Source: Microbulbifer aggregans
GTDB taxonomy: Bacteria > Pseudomonadota > Gammaproteobacteria > Pseudomonadales > Cellvibrionaceae
NCBI RefSeq assembly: GCF_020524005.1
Contig: NZ_JAIVKK010000001.1
Span: 1-64,000 of the forward strand
Direction of reading: 5' to 3'
DNA: 64,000 nucleotides
This document shows, one piece after another, positions 57,056 to 64,000 of this stretch; position 1 is the first letter of the stretch; each line of letters begins with the position of its first letter. The notes beneath the pieces are model-generated. The model was not told the DNA's origin. It saw only the letters and a program-made list of their open reading frames with translations, and did not search any database. The position numbers were made by a program, and so were the translations under genes.

Positions 57056-57766
57056 ATGCTCAGTGCGATTTTTTTCCTGTTATGCCTGTCTCACGTCGGA
57101 CTGCTTCTGTGGACGCGGCAACTTAAGGGTGCCGGTTTTCCACTGCTGTTCCTACGTTGCCTGTTATTGACTTTGGCGTTCGACAATCTGGTGGTCGGGT
57201 TAGGGCCGTATCTTCTTCCTTCTGGTATTTATGACATCCTGAGCACATTGCGATTCTGGGGGCACGCGATCCTGCTGCCATTGTTGTTGGTGTTTGTCGC
57301 GTCTGCTTGGTGCGGGTTCACCGGGAGCAGCCCGGTGTGGCCCGTGCGACTGGCGTGGATACTTGCGGGTCTGGCGATCGCCTATGGATATTTCTTTGAT
57401 CTGGCGTCGTTGTCATTGGCGCCAGCGGAGTATTACCCAAGGCTGGTCGCCACTGACGGACAACCGCCGTATGCCACGATTATCGTCAATCTACTGGTTG
57501 TTATTACCGGTGCCTGGGTGTGGCGCCTAGCGAGTTGGCCCTGGCTGTTTTTGGGGGCGCTGCAAATCTTTGTTATCAATGGGGCACTGGCCGGACGTGA
57601 ATGGGGCTTTATCGCGGGGAATGCCGCGGAGCTGTTATTCGCAGTTTCCCTGTTGGGTACACTAAAGCGTGTGATGAATTTGCAGGGTCACAGTACAGTG
57701 GGTCCGGCTGGCTCTATCTCTGCGTCGCTTCATGCGGTTTCTGTTCGTCCGGGAGGGAGAAATTGA
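57056..57766 (+). CDS. Hypothetical membrane protein, about seven helices
   Basis: 236 residues, not recognised. Hydrophobic segments cover most of the length, from ~2-20 to ~190-207, with short loops and a polar tail. The ATG at 57056 is chosen because AGGACGG precedes it and the upstream GTG lies in a terminator. It may be a membrane enzyme or sensor; there are no clear catalytic motifs. Ends at a bidirectional terminator. Confidence 0.65.
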   Translation: MLSAIFFLLCLSHVGLLLWTRQLKGAGFPLLFLRCLLLTLAFDNLVVGLGPYLLPSGIYDILSTLRFWGHAILLPLLLVFVASAWCGFTGSSPVWPVRLAWILAGLAIAYGYFFDLASLSLAPAEYYPRLVATDGQPPYATIIVNLLVVITGAWVWRLASWPWLFLGALQIFVINGALAGREWGFIAGNAAELLFAVSLLGTLKRVMNLQGHSTVGPAGSISASLHAVSVRPGGRN

Positions 57767-57778
57767 ATTCCGGACAAT

Positions 57779-57804
57779 AAAAAGCCCGCAATTGCGGGCT
57801 TTTT
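57779..57804. terminator. Bidirectional rho-independent terminator
   Basis: AAAAAGCCCGCA directly followed by its complement TGCGGGCTTTTT: a perfect 24-26 bp palindrome serving the two convergent genes. Confidence 0.9.
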
Positions 57805-57839
57805 ATTTGTATGTGCACTCGGCGTATGTTGTGCACCAA

Positions 57840-59168
57840 TCAGGTGGCCGGTTCACCCGCTAGTGGGGCAGGTTGCCCGAGGCTTGCGGTGCGGCGCTCA
57901 AGGATGATGGCCCAAATCAGTACGAGCAGGGCAACCCCGCTGAAAAACACAAACGGGCCGGATGCGCGCCAGGTATCAAAAAGGTAACCGCCGGCTACGC
58001 TGGCGACGAGAATGCCTACAGCGCCCGACAGTGTGAAGAATCCAATCACGGCACCCCGGTGGGACTCGGGGGCCTGCTGGGCGACCAAAACGCCGCTGGT
58101 TATGATGCAGCCAATTTCGCCAAGGCCAATCAGTGCGGCGCAGACAATCATCCCGGTAGTGAAAGGATCCGTGATGAATATGGTGGAGCCATAACCGATC
58201 GCGGAAATCAGCAGGGCAATGATCAGTGCGCGCACTCGGGAAATTTTATCCGCAAGTACTCCAAACAGCGGGGCGGCAAGCAGCGCACATCCCTGGGCGA
58301 TGCCAACGATCATACCTGCGCGCGCCAGAGCCTCGGCGCGGCTCATGCCCATTTCCGTTGTGCCGTAATTGGTCACCCACAGAGTAAAGAAAGTGCCGAC
58401 GATCATCAGGTTGCCGCGGGCTACGAATGATGCGCCGTAGGCAAGGGCAATGCTCGGATCCCGTGCGGCTTTCAGTCCATTGCGGGTGATACTGACCAGG
58501 CTTTCACTGTGTTCACTTTGTGTGCGCGCGCCTGGTTTGAGGCCGACCAGCATGAGTACCCCGGTAATGAAGGAAACCACGGCAACGATACTGTAGGTCT
58601 GGATACCTGCTTCCTGAGCGGTGGCGCCGGATTTTTGCAAAATCGCCGGAAGTTGGAGCAGCAGGAAGACGCAGATCATCGCGCCAACGCCGTTCATTAC
58701 ACCCTGCAGTCCGGTGGCTCGGCCGCGGCTTTCATCCCTTACATAATCGGCCACCAGTGCGACGATGGTGGTGGTTACCGCTGCCAGTCCAATCGCATAA
58801 CCCAGCCGCACAAACAGCAGCTCGGTAATATCTCGTGCATGGGGATACAGGGCGATACCGCCCGACATCACCAGAAAACCAAATCCTGTGATCGGTCGGC
58901 GGCCAAAGCGATCAGAAAGTGGGCCAAAGATGGCCACCGCAATGATGATGGCGATTTCCGCCCAGAAATTCAGCAGGCCGCTGACCATGCCGTGCCGTTC
59001 CGGAGGGATTCCGAGAAACTCCGTCAGCAGGAAGGGCTGGCTCTGTGGAATGAACGAGGCGAACATGATGGTCGCCAGGCAGGCGAAATAAAAGGTGAGA
59101 ACATTGGTTCCGGATACGTCGTTCTCGAGATGGAGGCCGAGAAGTCGGCGTTCCTGTTGTTGGGCCAT
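57840..59168 (-). CDS. MFS transporter
   Basis: 442 residues, twelve hydrophobic segments. The loop motif FGPLSDRFGRRPITG lies after helix 2, and VADYVRDESRGRATGLQG marks the middle of the first half; the second half repeats with VLADKISRVRALII. AGAGAGG precedes the ATG. A TGTTATA palindrome is 117 nt upstream in the gap to the divergent nitrilase. It is the only transporter inside the pigment-catabolism region and is a candidate for uptake of a breakdown product or export of waste. Confidence 0.9.
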   Translation of the reverse strand: MAQQQERRLLGLHLENDVSGTNVLTFYFACLATIMFASFIPQSQPFLLTEFLGIPPERHGMVSGLLNFWAEIAIIIAVAIFGPLSDRFGRRPITGFGFLVMSGGIALYPHARDITELLFVRLGYAIGLAAVTTTIVALVADYVRDESRGRATGLQGVMNGVGAMICVFLLLQLPAILQKSGATAQEAGIQTYSIVAVVSFITGVLMLVGLKPGARTQSEHSESLVSITRNGLKAARDPSIALAYGASFVARGNLMIVGTFFTLWVTNYGTTEMGMSRAEALARAGMIVGIAQGCALLAAPLFGVLADKISRVRALIIALLISAIGYGSTIFITDPFTTGMIVCAALIGLGEIGCIITSGVLVAQQAPESHRGAVIGFFTLSGAVGILVASVAGGYLFDTWRASGPFVFFSGVALLVLIWAIILERRTASLGQPAPLAGEPAT

Positions 59169-59284
59169 GGTGATGCCTCTCTAAAGGGATATAGGCGTAT
59201 GGTTCGTGTTCTGGCTTGGGTGCGTGTTCTGGTTTGATTGTTACGTTACATCATCATATTTGGATTTCCGGACAAAAGATATAA

Positions 59285-59302
59285 TGTTAGTCTTTTATAA
59301 CA
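59285..59302. promoter_or_regulatory. TGTTATA palindrome site 5
   Basis: TGTTAGT-CTTT-TATAACA, five of seven matching bases in the outer arms. Between the divergent MFS and nitrilase genes. Confidence 0.55.
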
Positions 59303-59379
59303 ATTGATAGTAATTTATCGGTAAACACAGTCTCTCTTGCATTGCGGGGGAGCGGGCTTTGGCAGAGGCAGGTCGTAAA

Positions 59380-61092
59380 ATGAACAATAAAACCATTCGT
59401 GTTGCAGCGGCGCAATTTCATGTAGGTACTGACGTTGACCATAATCTGGCTACGGTGTTGCGTATGCTGGATCGCGCAGCAGAAGTGCAGCCGGATCTCG
59501 TGGTGCTGCCGGAGTTCTGCAATTACCTGTCCTGGTACGATGACCAGGCGCACTGCGCTGACGTGTCCGTAACACTGGACGGGCCGTTTTTGCAGGCCGT
59601 GTCAGAGAAAGCGCGCAGTCTTGGGATTCACGTGGTGATCAACTGTACTGTACTGCGTGAAGACGGCACAGTAACTGGCTCGAGCCTGCTGTACTCCCCT
59701 GAGGGACAGCTGCTTGCCGATAACACCAAACAGATTTATATCGGCCATGAAAATGATTTCCTCGAGCCTGCGCATGAGCCGGGGCCGGTAGTCGAAACAC
59801 CGTTGGGGCGGATCGGGCTTTACGCCTGTATGGATGGCGTAATCAATGAGCCGCCGCGCACCCTGGCCCTGCGTGGTGCGCAGGTTCTGTGTAACAGTTA
59901 CAACTCCTTTGCCGGAGATGAGGGTTCCCTGCATGTGCCGGTGCGCGCGCCGGAAAACCGGGTCTTTATCGTTGCCGCCAACAAGGTCGGCCCCCTTGTC
60001 CCTGAGGCGATACTGGTGCCGGTGAGTGAGGCCACCGGTATCCCGCAAAAATTCCTGCATGGTGCAGGGGAGAGCCAGATCGTTGCTCCAGATGGTGAGG
60101 TATTGGCCTGTGCCTCGATGGATCAGGAAGAGATTGTTTTTGCGGACATCGAGCCGGCATTGGCCGACGACAAGCATCGCGCCGATGGAACCGATATTTT
60201 TGCCTGCCGCCGCCCAGAATTGTACGCATCGATCGGCCAGGATCCGTCAGGGCAGTCCTACCCGCAGTGGCGTGGGGCCGAGTCCGTTTCCGCCGCCGTG
60301 GTTGATCCGCTTTGCGGCGGGCGCGATGGCCTGCGTGAAGCAGTGGCATTGGCCGGAAAAGCCGTGGAGGGTGGGGCCAGGCTGGTTGCTGTGCCGCCGC
60401 TGCTGGGTGCGGAAGCTATCGCGGCGGACCTCCCTGCCGCGCTGGATTTTGCCGGTGAAGTCGTGGAGTCGCTGCGTCAGTGCTGTGATGACGAATGTTA
60501 CGTATCCACGGCCTTGCCGATGCGTGGTGAAGACGGGGAGAACCGTTACTGTGCAGTATTGATCGGCGCCAATGGCGTAGTGCTCAGCCAGGGGCAGGTA
60601 CACCGCAGTGAGCGCTTTGCGTGGTCTGCGCCGACTGCCGGTTTTGACAGTGCGGAATTGCCATTCGCGCGCGTTGCGGTGATGACTTCGGATGACAGTA
60701 TTTACCCCGAGAGCTTCCGCCTGCTGGCGCTGGCGGGTGTCGATACCGCTGTGGTACCGCTGGACCCTCTGGAAGCCTGGGAGTTGCGCACCGGGTTGCT
60801 GGAGCGCTCCGCAGAGAATCGCATCAACCTGCTGGCTGCGGCCATCGGTTCGACGTTAGGGCGGGGGTTTGCCACGGCCTTGCAGCGCGACTTTACCGTG
60901 CTCACGCCATGGAAAGAGCGGGCCTTTGACGGTCTGCTCAGTCAGCCCGAGCTCTTCCGGATGGAAGACGGTCAGCAATTGCTCCCTGTGACGCTATTCC
61001 CGGCTGCCGCCGAAAACAAAGAGGTGTCCCGAAATACCGACTTGGTAAGCAGTCGTCCCTGGAAGTTGTGCGGCGCCATTACGGCAACCTGA
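59380..61092 (+). CDS. Nitrilase-superfamily protein with two tandem domains, second degenerate
   Basis: 570 residues. The first domain (~1-275) has the Glu-Lys-Cys triad: LPEFCNY, DNTKQIYIGHE and GLYACMDGVINEP. The second (~305-560) keeps the fold (NRYCAVLIGANGVVLSQGQV, RVAVMTSDDSIYPE) but the cysteine position reads Asp and the other catalytic positions are not conserved, so it is a pseudo-domain, perhaps for dimer formation or regulation. The family hydrolyses nitriles, amides and N-carbamoyl compounds. The ATG at 59380 (AGGCAGG upstream) is preferred over a TTG at 59359. It may open an imide- or lactam-type pyrrole product. Confidence 0.9.
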   Translation: MNNKTIRVAAAQFHVGTDVDHNLATVLRMLDRAAEVQPDLVVLPEFCNYLSWYDDQAHCADVSVTLDGPFLQAVSEKARSLGIHVVINCTVLREDGTVTGSSLLYSPEGQLLADNTKQIYIGHENDFLEPAHEPGPVVETPLGRIGLYACMDGVINEPPRTLALRGAQVLCNSYNSFAGDEGSLHVPVRAPENRVFIVAANKVGPLVPEAILVPVSEATGIPQKFLHGAGESQIVAPDGEVLACASMDQEEIVFADIEPALADDKHRADGTDIFACRRPELYASIGQDPSGQSYPQWRGAESVSAAVVDPLCGGRDGLREAVALAGKAVEGGARLVAVPPLLGAEAIAADLPAALDFAGEVVESLRQCCDDECYVSTALPMRGEDGENRYCAVLIGANGVVLSQGQVHRSERFAWSAPTAGFDSAELPFARVAVMTSDDSIYPESFRLLALAGVDTAVVPLDPLEAWELRTGLLERSAENRINLLAAAIGSTLGRGFATALQRDFTVLTPWKERAFDGLLSQPELFRMEDGQQLLPVTLFPAAAENKEVSRNTDLVSSRPWKLCGAITAT

Positions 61093-61120
61093 ACCGCTTC
61101 AAATGTCGCGCAGCGTCTTA

Positions 61121-61134
61121 TTGAGAATTATCAA
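61121..61134. promoter_or_regulatory. FNR-like site 5 (TTGAG-AATT-ATCAA)
   Basis: Centred 70 nt upstream of the second RCCR homologue's ATG. One arm mismatch (GAG against ATC). Confidence 0.62.
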
Positions 61135-61197
61135 TGTGGCGCTGTGTCGACTTGCCCAAAATCCCCTACCAACAAGCGATAAAAACCGGAGTCAATT

Positions 61198-61944
61198 ATG
61201 AGTGCTGCTTCACTGCCAGAGGCGCTGGCCAGGAAAACCCGTGATCGGGTGATTGAAACCCTCGGGCTAACTGAAGTACGCGGCGACGACAAGGGTCCTT
61301 ATCTGACTTTGGAAAGCCATGCCCCTATGGCGCAGGGAAAGGTTGGTGAGGTTCGTGTGTATGACGGTGGATCCCTGCAGAAATTGGTCACCTGCGCACT
61401 TGTGGTTCCGCAGATTGGCCTTGACTCCCATATGCTGTTCGCATTTACGCCCGCCGAGAGTGCTGTGCCGCATTTCACACTCGATTCCGTTGGTGCCGGC
61501 CCCCACTGTGCATTCCATCTCGATCTTGTTCCCCGTCTCGATCTCGGCGCGAATCTCGCCTATATGGATGAGGTGTATACGCCATTGACCGAGACGTGCA
61601 AAGCCACGCGGGCAATGGAAGGGTTGAGCGCAGCGCAGCTGGATATCCGGCAGTTGGCGGTTATGTCGCCCTGGATGCTGGTCCATCGCGCTACCGCGGA
61701 AGCCTTTTCAAAAATCGATGACACTGTGGATGCCTATCTAGATCACTGGTTTGCACTATTGGAAAAAGGTGTGAGCGACAAGGCTCTGGAGGCGGTGGAC
61801 AGCGCGCAACTGGCAGAGCGGGACCGCCGCAACCGTGAAATTATTTTCGATCCGGATGTCGACAAGGTCTGGAATCAGATCGGTGGCCTGATTGGCAGTG
61901 AAAGCAGTGACGCATTGCGATCTCTGCTGAAAAACAACACCTGA
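61198..61944 (+). CDS. Red chlorophyll catabolite reductase / bilin reductase-like protein B
   Basis: 248 residues. PHFTLDSVGAG (~91-101) followed by HLDLVPRLDLGANLAYMDEVY matches the core block of plant RCCR and other ferredoxin-dependent bilin reductases; the end ERDRRNREIIFDPDVDKVW matches the ACD2 block with its catalytic Asp. At the position of the plant catalytic Glu it appears to have Asp (LDS), which may preserve proton transfer. It would reduce a linear tetrapyrrole with electrons from a ferredoxin or rubredoxin. GGAG precedes the ATG. It is diverged from RCCR-A, so the two probably act on different rings or intermediates. Confidence 0.72.
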   Translation: MSAASLPEALARKTRDRVIETLGLTEVRGDDKGPYLTLESHAPMAQGKVGEVRVYDGGSLQKLVTCALVVPQIGLDSHMLFAFTPAESAVPHFTLDSVGAGPHCAFHLDLVPRLDLGANLAYMDEVYTPLTETCKATRAMEGLSAAQLDIRQLAVMSPWMLVHRATAEAFSKIDDTVDAYLDHWFALLEKGVSDKALEAVDSAQLAERDRRNREIIFDPDVDKVWNQIGGLIGSESSDALRSLLKNNT

Positions 61945-62041
61945 AGACAAGCTTCTGAAAGCAAAGAATTGACAATCGTGCCTGGAGTATTTGTCACGAC
62001 GTTGTAGAGATCACAAAGAATTAAACGGGTAGGGGAAAGCA

Positions 62042-63370
62042 ATGAAACTGACCGGTGAGATACTGCTTGAGGATATGAGCGAGGCCGAGCGTGCCCGTGC
62101 GGAAGTTGTGGAATCGGTGTTGCCAGCAGTGCGCGAGGCTGCGCCCGAGGTGGATGCCAATGCCCAGTTTCATATGCCCCACGTGCGTCAGTTCAGTGAA
62201 TCCGGTCTGTTGGGGCTGATTATTCCCACTGAATATGGTGGCCTCGGCGGCGGACTTCGAGATCTGGCTGCGGCCTGTTTCGCACTGGGTTCTGCCTGTC
62301 CTTCTACGGCGCTGGCCTTCTTTTTCCATTGCAGTGCGGCCTCCCGCGGTCTGCTGGCGATGGAGGCGCTGGACGCCGGGCTGTTTACTGAAGACGAGGC
62401 GCCCCAAGTGCGCCAGTTCGCCGAACGTGTGTTGTATGGCATGGGGCGCGACGGCTTCTGGTTTGCGAATTTTGCCAGCGAGTCGGTGAAATCTGAAAAG
62501 GCTGCGGTAACTATCAGTACCGAGGCGCGCAAGGTGGAGGGTGGCTACCTGCTCAACGGAGTAAAGTCTTTCGGTACCGGCACTGGGGTCGCTGACAAGT
62601 ACCTGGTCACCGCCAGCCTTGAGGGATTCGACACCGCGGAAGGCCTGTGTACTTTCTTTGTGGATCGTGACGGAGATGGTGTGCGCCCGCGCGCCCCCTG
62701 GGATGCCATCGGTATGCGCGGAACCAGTTCCGGCGGCATCGTGCTGGAAAATTATTTTGTGCCGGAAGACATGTCCCTTGCCATTCCTGGTGCTTTTACC
62801 CGCTGCATGCAGATGAGCCGGGGCAGCTTTGTTGGCAACCAGATGGCTGCGGTTTGTGGCTATGCCGGTGCAGCGCACACGGCTTACCAGAATGTGCTCA
62901 AACATCTTACCGAGAAAAAATTCGCCGATACCGGCAAGCCCATTGGAACGGCACCCTATCAGCAGGAGCTGATCGGCAACATGATGGTCGACCTGCAGAC
63001 ATCGCTGCTGTGGTTGCGCCGCCAGTTGCAGCTGGAATCCAGCGAGCCACCAATTGCCAATAAGCACGAAGTGGTCAAGCAGTGGCGGTTGTGCAAAGGG
63101 GTTGTGGCGGAGTCCGGATTCCGAATCGCTGCCAACGCCCTCAAGGCCAGCGGTACTTCGGGCACCATGGGTGACCCGGCGCGTTTCCTGCGTGAATTGA
63201 CCATGGGCATTGTGCAGGCCTTCCCGGCCGAGCGCGGCCGCCTGATGGCGGCGCAAATGGAAGTGGAAGGTGCCGAGCAAAACCTGTTTGGCGTTAGTGA
63301 CAAGGTTGAGGAACAAAAAAACGCGGAGCAAAAATCTGCGAATCAGAAAGTTGCAGAGCAGCAGGCCTGA
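62042..63370 (+). CDS. Acyl-CoA dehydrogenase-like flavoprotein
   Basis: 442 residues. GLLGLIIPTEYGGLGGGLRDLAAACFALG (N-domain), GGYLLNGVKSFGTGTGVADKYLV and DAIGMRGTSSGGIVLENYFVP (beta-domain) and a C-terminal helical domain identify the family. The usual catalytic Glu near the C-terminus is not obvious, and RFLRELTMGIVQAFPAERGR resembles flavin-dependent monooxygenases of the same fold (HsaA/DszC). It could thus pair with the flavin reductase at 51078. The last ~20 residues are low-complexity (EQK repeats). AGGGGAAAG precedes the ATG. Confidence 0.85.
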   Translation: MKLTGEILLEDMSEAERARAEVVESVLPAVREAAPEVDANAQFHMPHVRQFSESGLLGLIIPTEYGGLGGGLRDLAAACFALGSACPSTALAFFFHCSAASRGLLAMEALDAGLFTEDEAPQVRQFAERVLYGMGRDGFWFANFASESVKSEKAAVTISTEARKVEGGYLLNGVKSFGTGTGVADKYLVTASLEGFDTAEGLCTFFVDRDGDGVRPRAPWDAIGMRGTSSGGIVLENYFVPEDMSLAIPGAFTRCMQMSRGSFVGNQMAAVCGYAGAAHTAYQNVLKHLTEKKFADTGKPIGTAPYQQELIGNMMVDLQTSLLWLRRQLQLESSEPPIANKHEVVKQWRLCKGVVAESGFRIAANALKASGTSGTMGDPARFLRELTMGIVQAFPAERGRLMAAQMEVEGAEQNLFGVSDKVEEQKNAEQKSANQKVAEQQA

Positions 63371-63381
63371 GCGGAGTCACG

Positions 63382-64000
63382 ATGCAAAATCAGCACATGT
63401 TGATAGGGGGAGAGGCGGTAGCTGCCAATGGCGGCACCACCTTTGCAGTCACGGCGCCGGCGACCGGCGAGGTTCTGGCGGAAGTGCCGCGTGCAGGTGC
63501 CACCGACGTGGATCTCGCGGTACGGGCCGCGGCGCGTGGTTTTGAAGCCTGGTTTCGCCTGCGCCCGGCAGAGCGCGAAGCGGCTTTGCTGCGTGCCGCC
63601 GAACTGGTCGCCCAGGAAGGGCACGCGCGTTTCCTCGATACTCTGATTGATGAAAGTGGGTCCACGATTTCCAAAGCGCGGGGAGAAATCGCTTACACGG
63701 TCGACCTGTTGCGTACTGCTGCGGGCGAAGCGCGTCGCCTTTACGGTGAAACCTTTCCCAATGATGACCCCCGTCGCATGTCGCTGGTCATTCGCGAACC
63801 GCTGGGTGTGGTGGGCGTTGTGTCGCCCTATAACGCGCCGCTTTCGTTGCTGACCAAAATGTGCGCCTTTCCGCTCGCAGCGGGCAACAGTCTGGTGATT
63901 AAACCCTCCGAAGAAACCCCGCTCACCGCGCTCGCATTTGGCCGTTTACTGCTGGACGCCGGTGTGCCGCCGGAGGCGGTCAGTGTGGTGACCGGTTTTG
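63382..64000 (+). CDS. Aldehyde dehydrogenase family protein, 3' truncated by the window
   Basis: The first ~206 residues are visible. LIGGEAVAANGGTTFAVTAPATGEVLAEVPRA and VSPYNAPLSLLTKMCAFPLAAGNSLVIKPSEETPLTA are the NAD(P)-binding blocks of the family; the catalytic Cys and Glu lie beyond the window. It follows the acyl-CoA dehydrogenase by 11 nt. It would oxidise an aldehyde from the preceding steps to a carboxylic acid. The ATG is at 63382 (GCGGAG upstream). Confidence 0.92.
   Translation, partial: MQNQHMLIGGEAVAANGGTTFAVTAPATGEVLAEVPRAGATDVDLAVRAAARGFEAWFRLRPAEREAALLRAAELVAQEGHARFLDTLIDESGSTISKARGEIAYTVDLLRTAAGEARRLYGETFPNDDPRRMSLVIREPLGVVGVVSPYNAPLSLLTKMCAFPLAAGNSLVIKPSEETPLTALAFGRLLLDAGVPPEAVSVVTGF

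Noticed and set aside
62021..63331. 436-codon minus-strand frame opposite the acyl-CoA dehydrogenase-like gene
   Set aside because: Antisense shadow; no domain, and the plus-strand frame carries the family motifs.

Overview
The window looks like chromosome from a marine, polymer-degrading gammaproteobacterium of the Cellvibrionales type; Microbulbifer or a close relative is my best guess. The reasons are gammaproteobacterial housekeeping genes (dbpA, ppnN, elaA, gcvTHP), a secreted vibriolysin-type protease with PPC domains, a chitin-oligosaccharide deacetylase with a CBM5/12 module, and moderately high GC. The genus is an inference. GC falls visibly in the first 3.4 kb and around 24-26.6 kb.

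Layout, left half. 1-3.0 kb: 3' end of an NRPS gene and an MFS exporter. 3.6-6.5 kb: ADP-ribosylglycohydrolase and a sodium:solute symporter. 6.6-8.7 kb: secreted M4 metalloprotease. 9.2-17.4 kb: a LysR regulator divergent from glyA-sdaA-gcvT-gcvH-gcvP, a serine/glycine/one-carbon operon. 17.5-23.6 kb: dbpA, three exported or membrane proteins converging on a secreted caspase-like protein, and ppnN. 23.8-28.0 kb: a membrane protein joining a catalytically degenerate GH18 chitinase domain to a LytTR DNA-binding domain, divergent from the deacetylase; this looks like a one-component chitin sensor. 28.8-31.9 kb: AraC regulator, muramidase, elaA, tandem repeats, and a tRNA-Arg(ACG).

Right half, 31.9-64 kb. 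This is a contiguous catabolic region and the most interesting part of the window. It holds two homologues of plant red chlorophyll catabolite reductase (33.8 and 61.2 kb), an SDR closely resembling chlorophyll(ide) b reductase (NYC1/NOL; 55.0 kb), and a chlorophyllase-clan alpha/beta hydrolase (31.9 kb). It also has electron-transfer genes (a rubredoxin-reductase fusion and a flavin reductase) and transport. The carbon-catabolism set comprises LeuC/LeuD-like hydratase, two MmgE/PrpD proteins, a PaaK-like CoA ligase, amidase, crotonase, family III CoA-transferase, HMG-CoA-lyase family protein, tandem nitrilase, acyl-CoA dehydrogenase and aldehyde dehydrogenase. I propose an undescribed heterotrophic chlorophyll/tetrapyrrole (phyllobilin to alkylmaleimide) degradation island.

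Two motif families run through this half only, as far as I could read by eye. One is an FNR-like palindrome (TTGAY-N4-GTCAA type), five copies, four of them centred 65-72 nt upstream of a start codon; a Crp/Fnr regulator lies inside the region. The other is an AT-rich 18-bp palindrome (TGTTATA-N4-TATAWCA), five copies, mostly in divergent promoters. They suggest one co-regulated unit. Substrate assignments rest on family resemblance and context, not on data.
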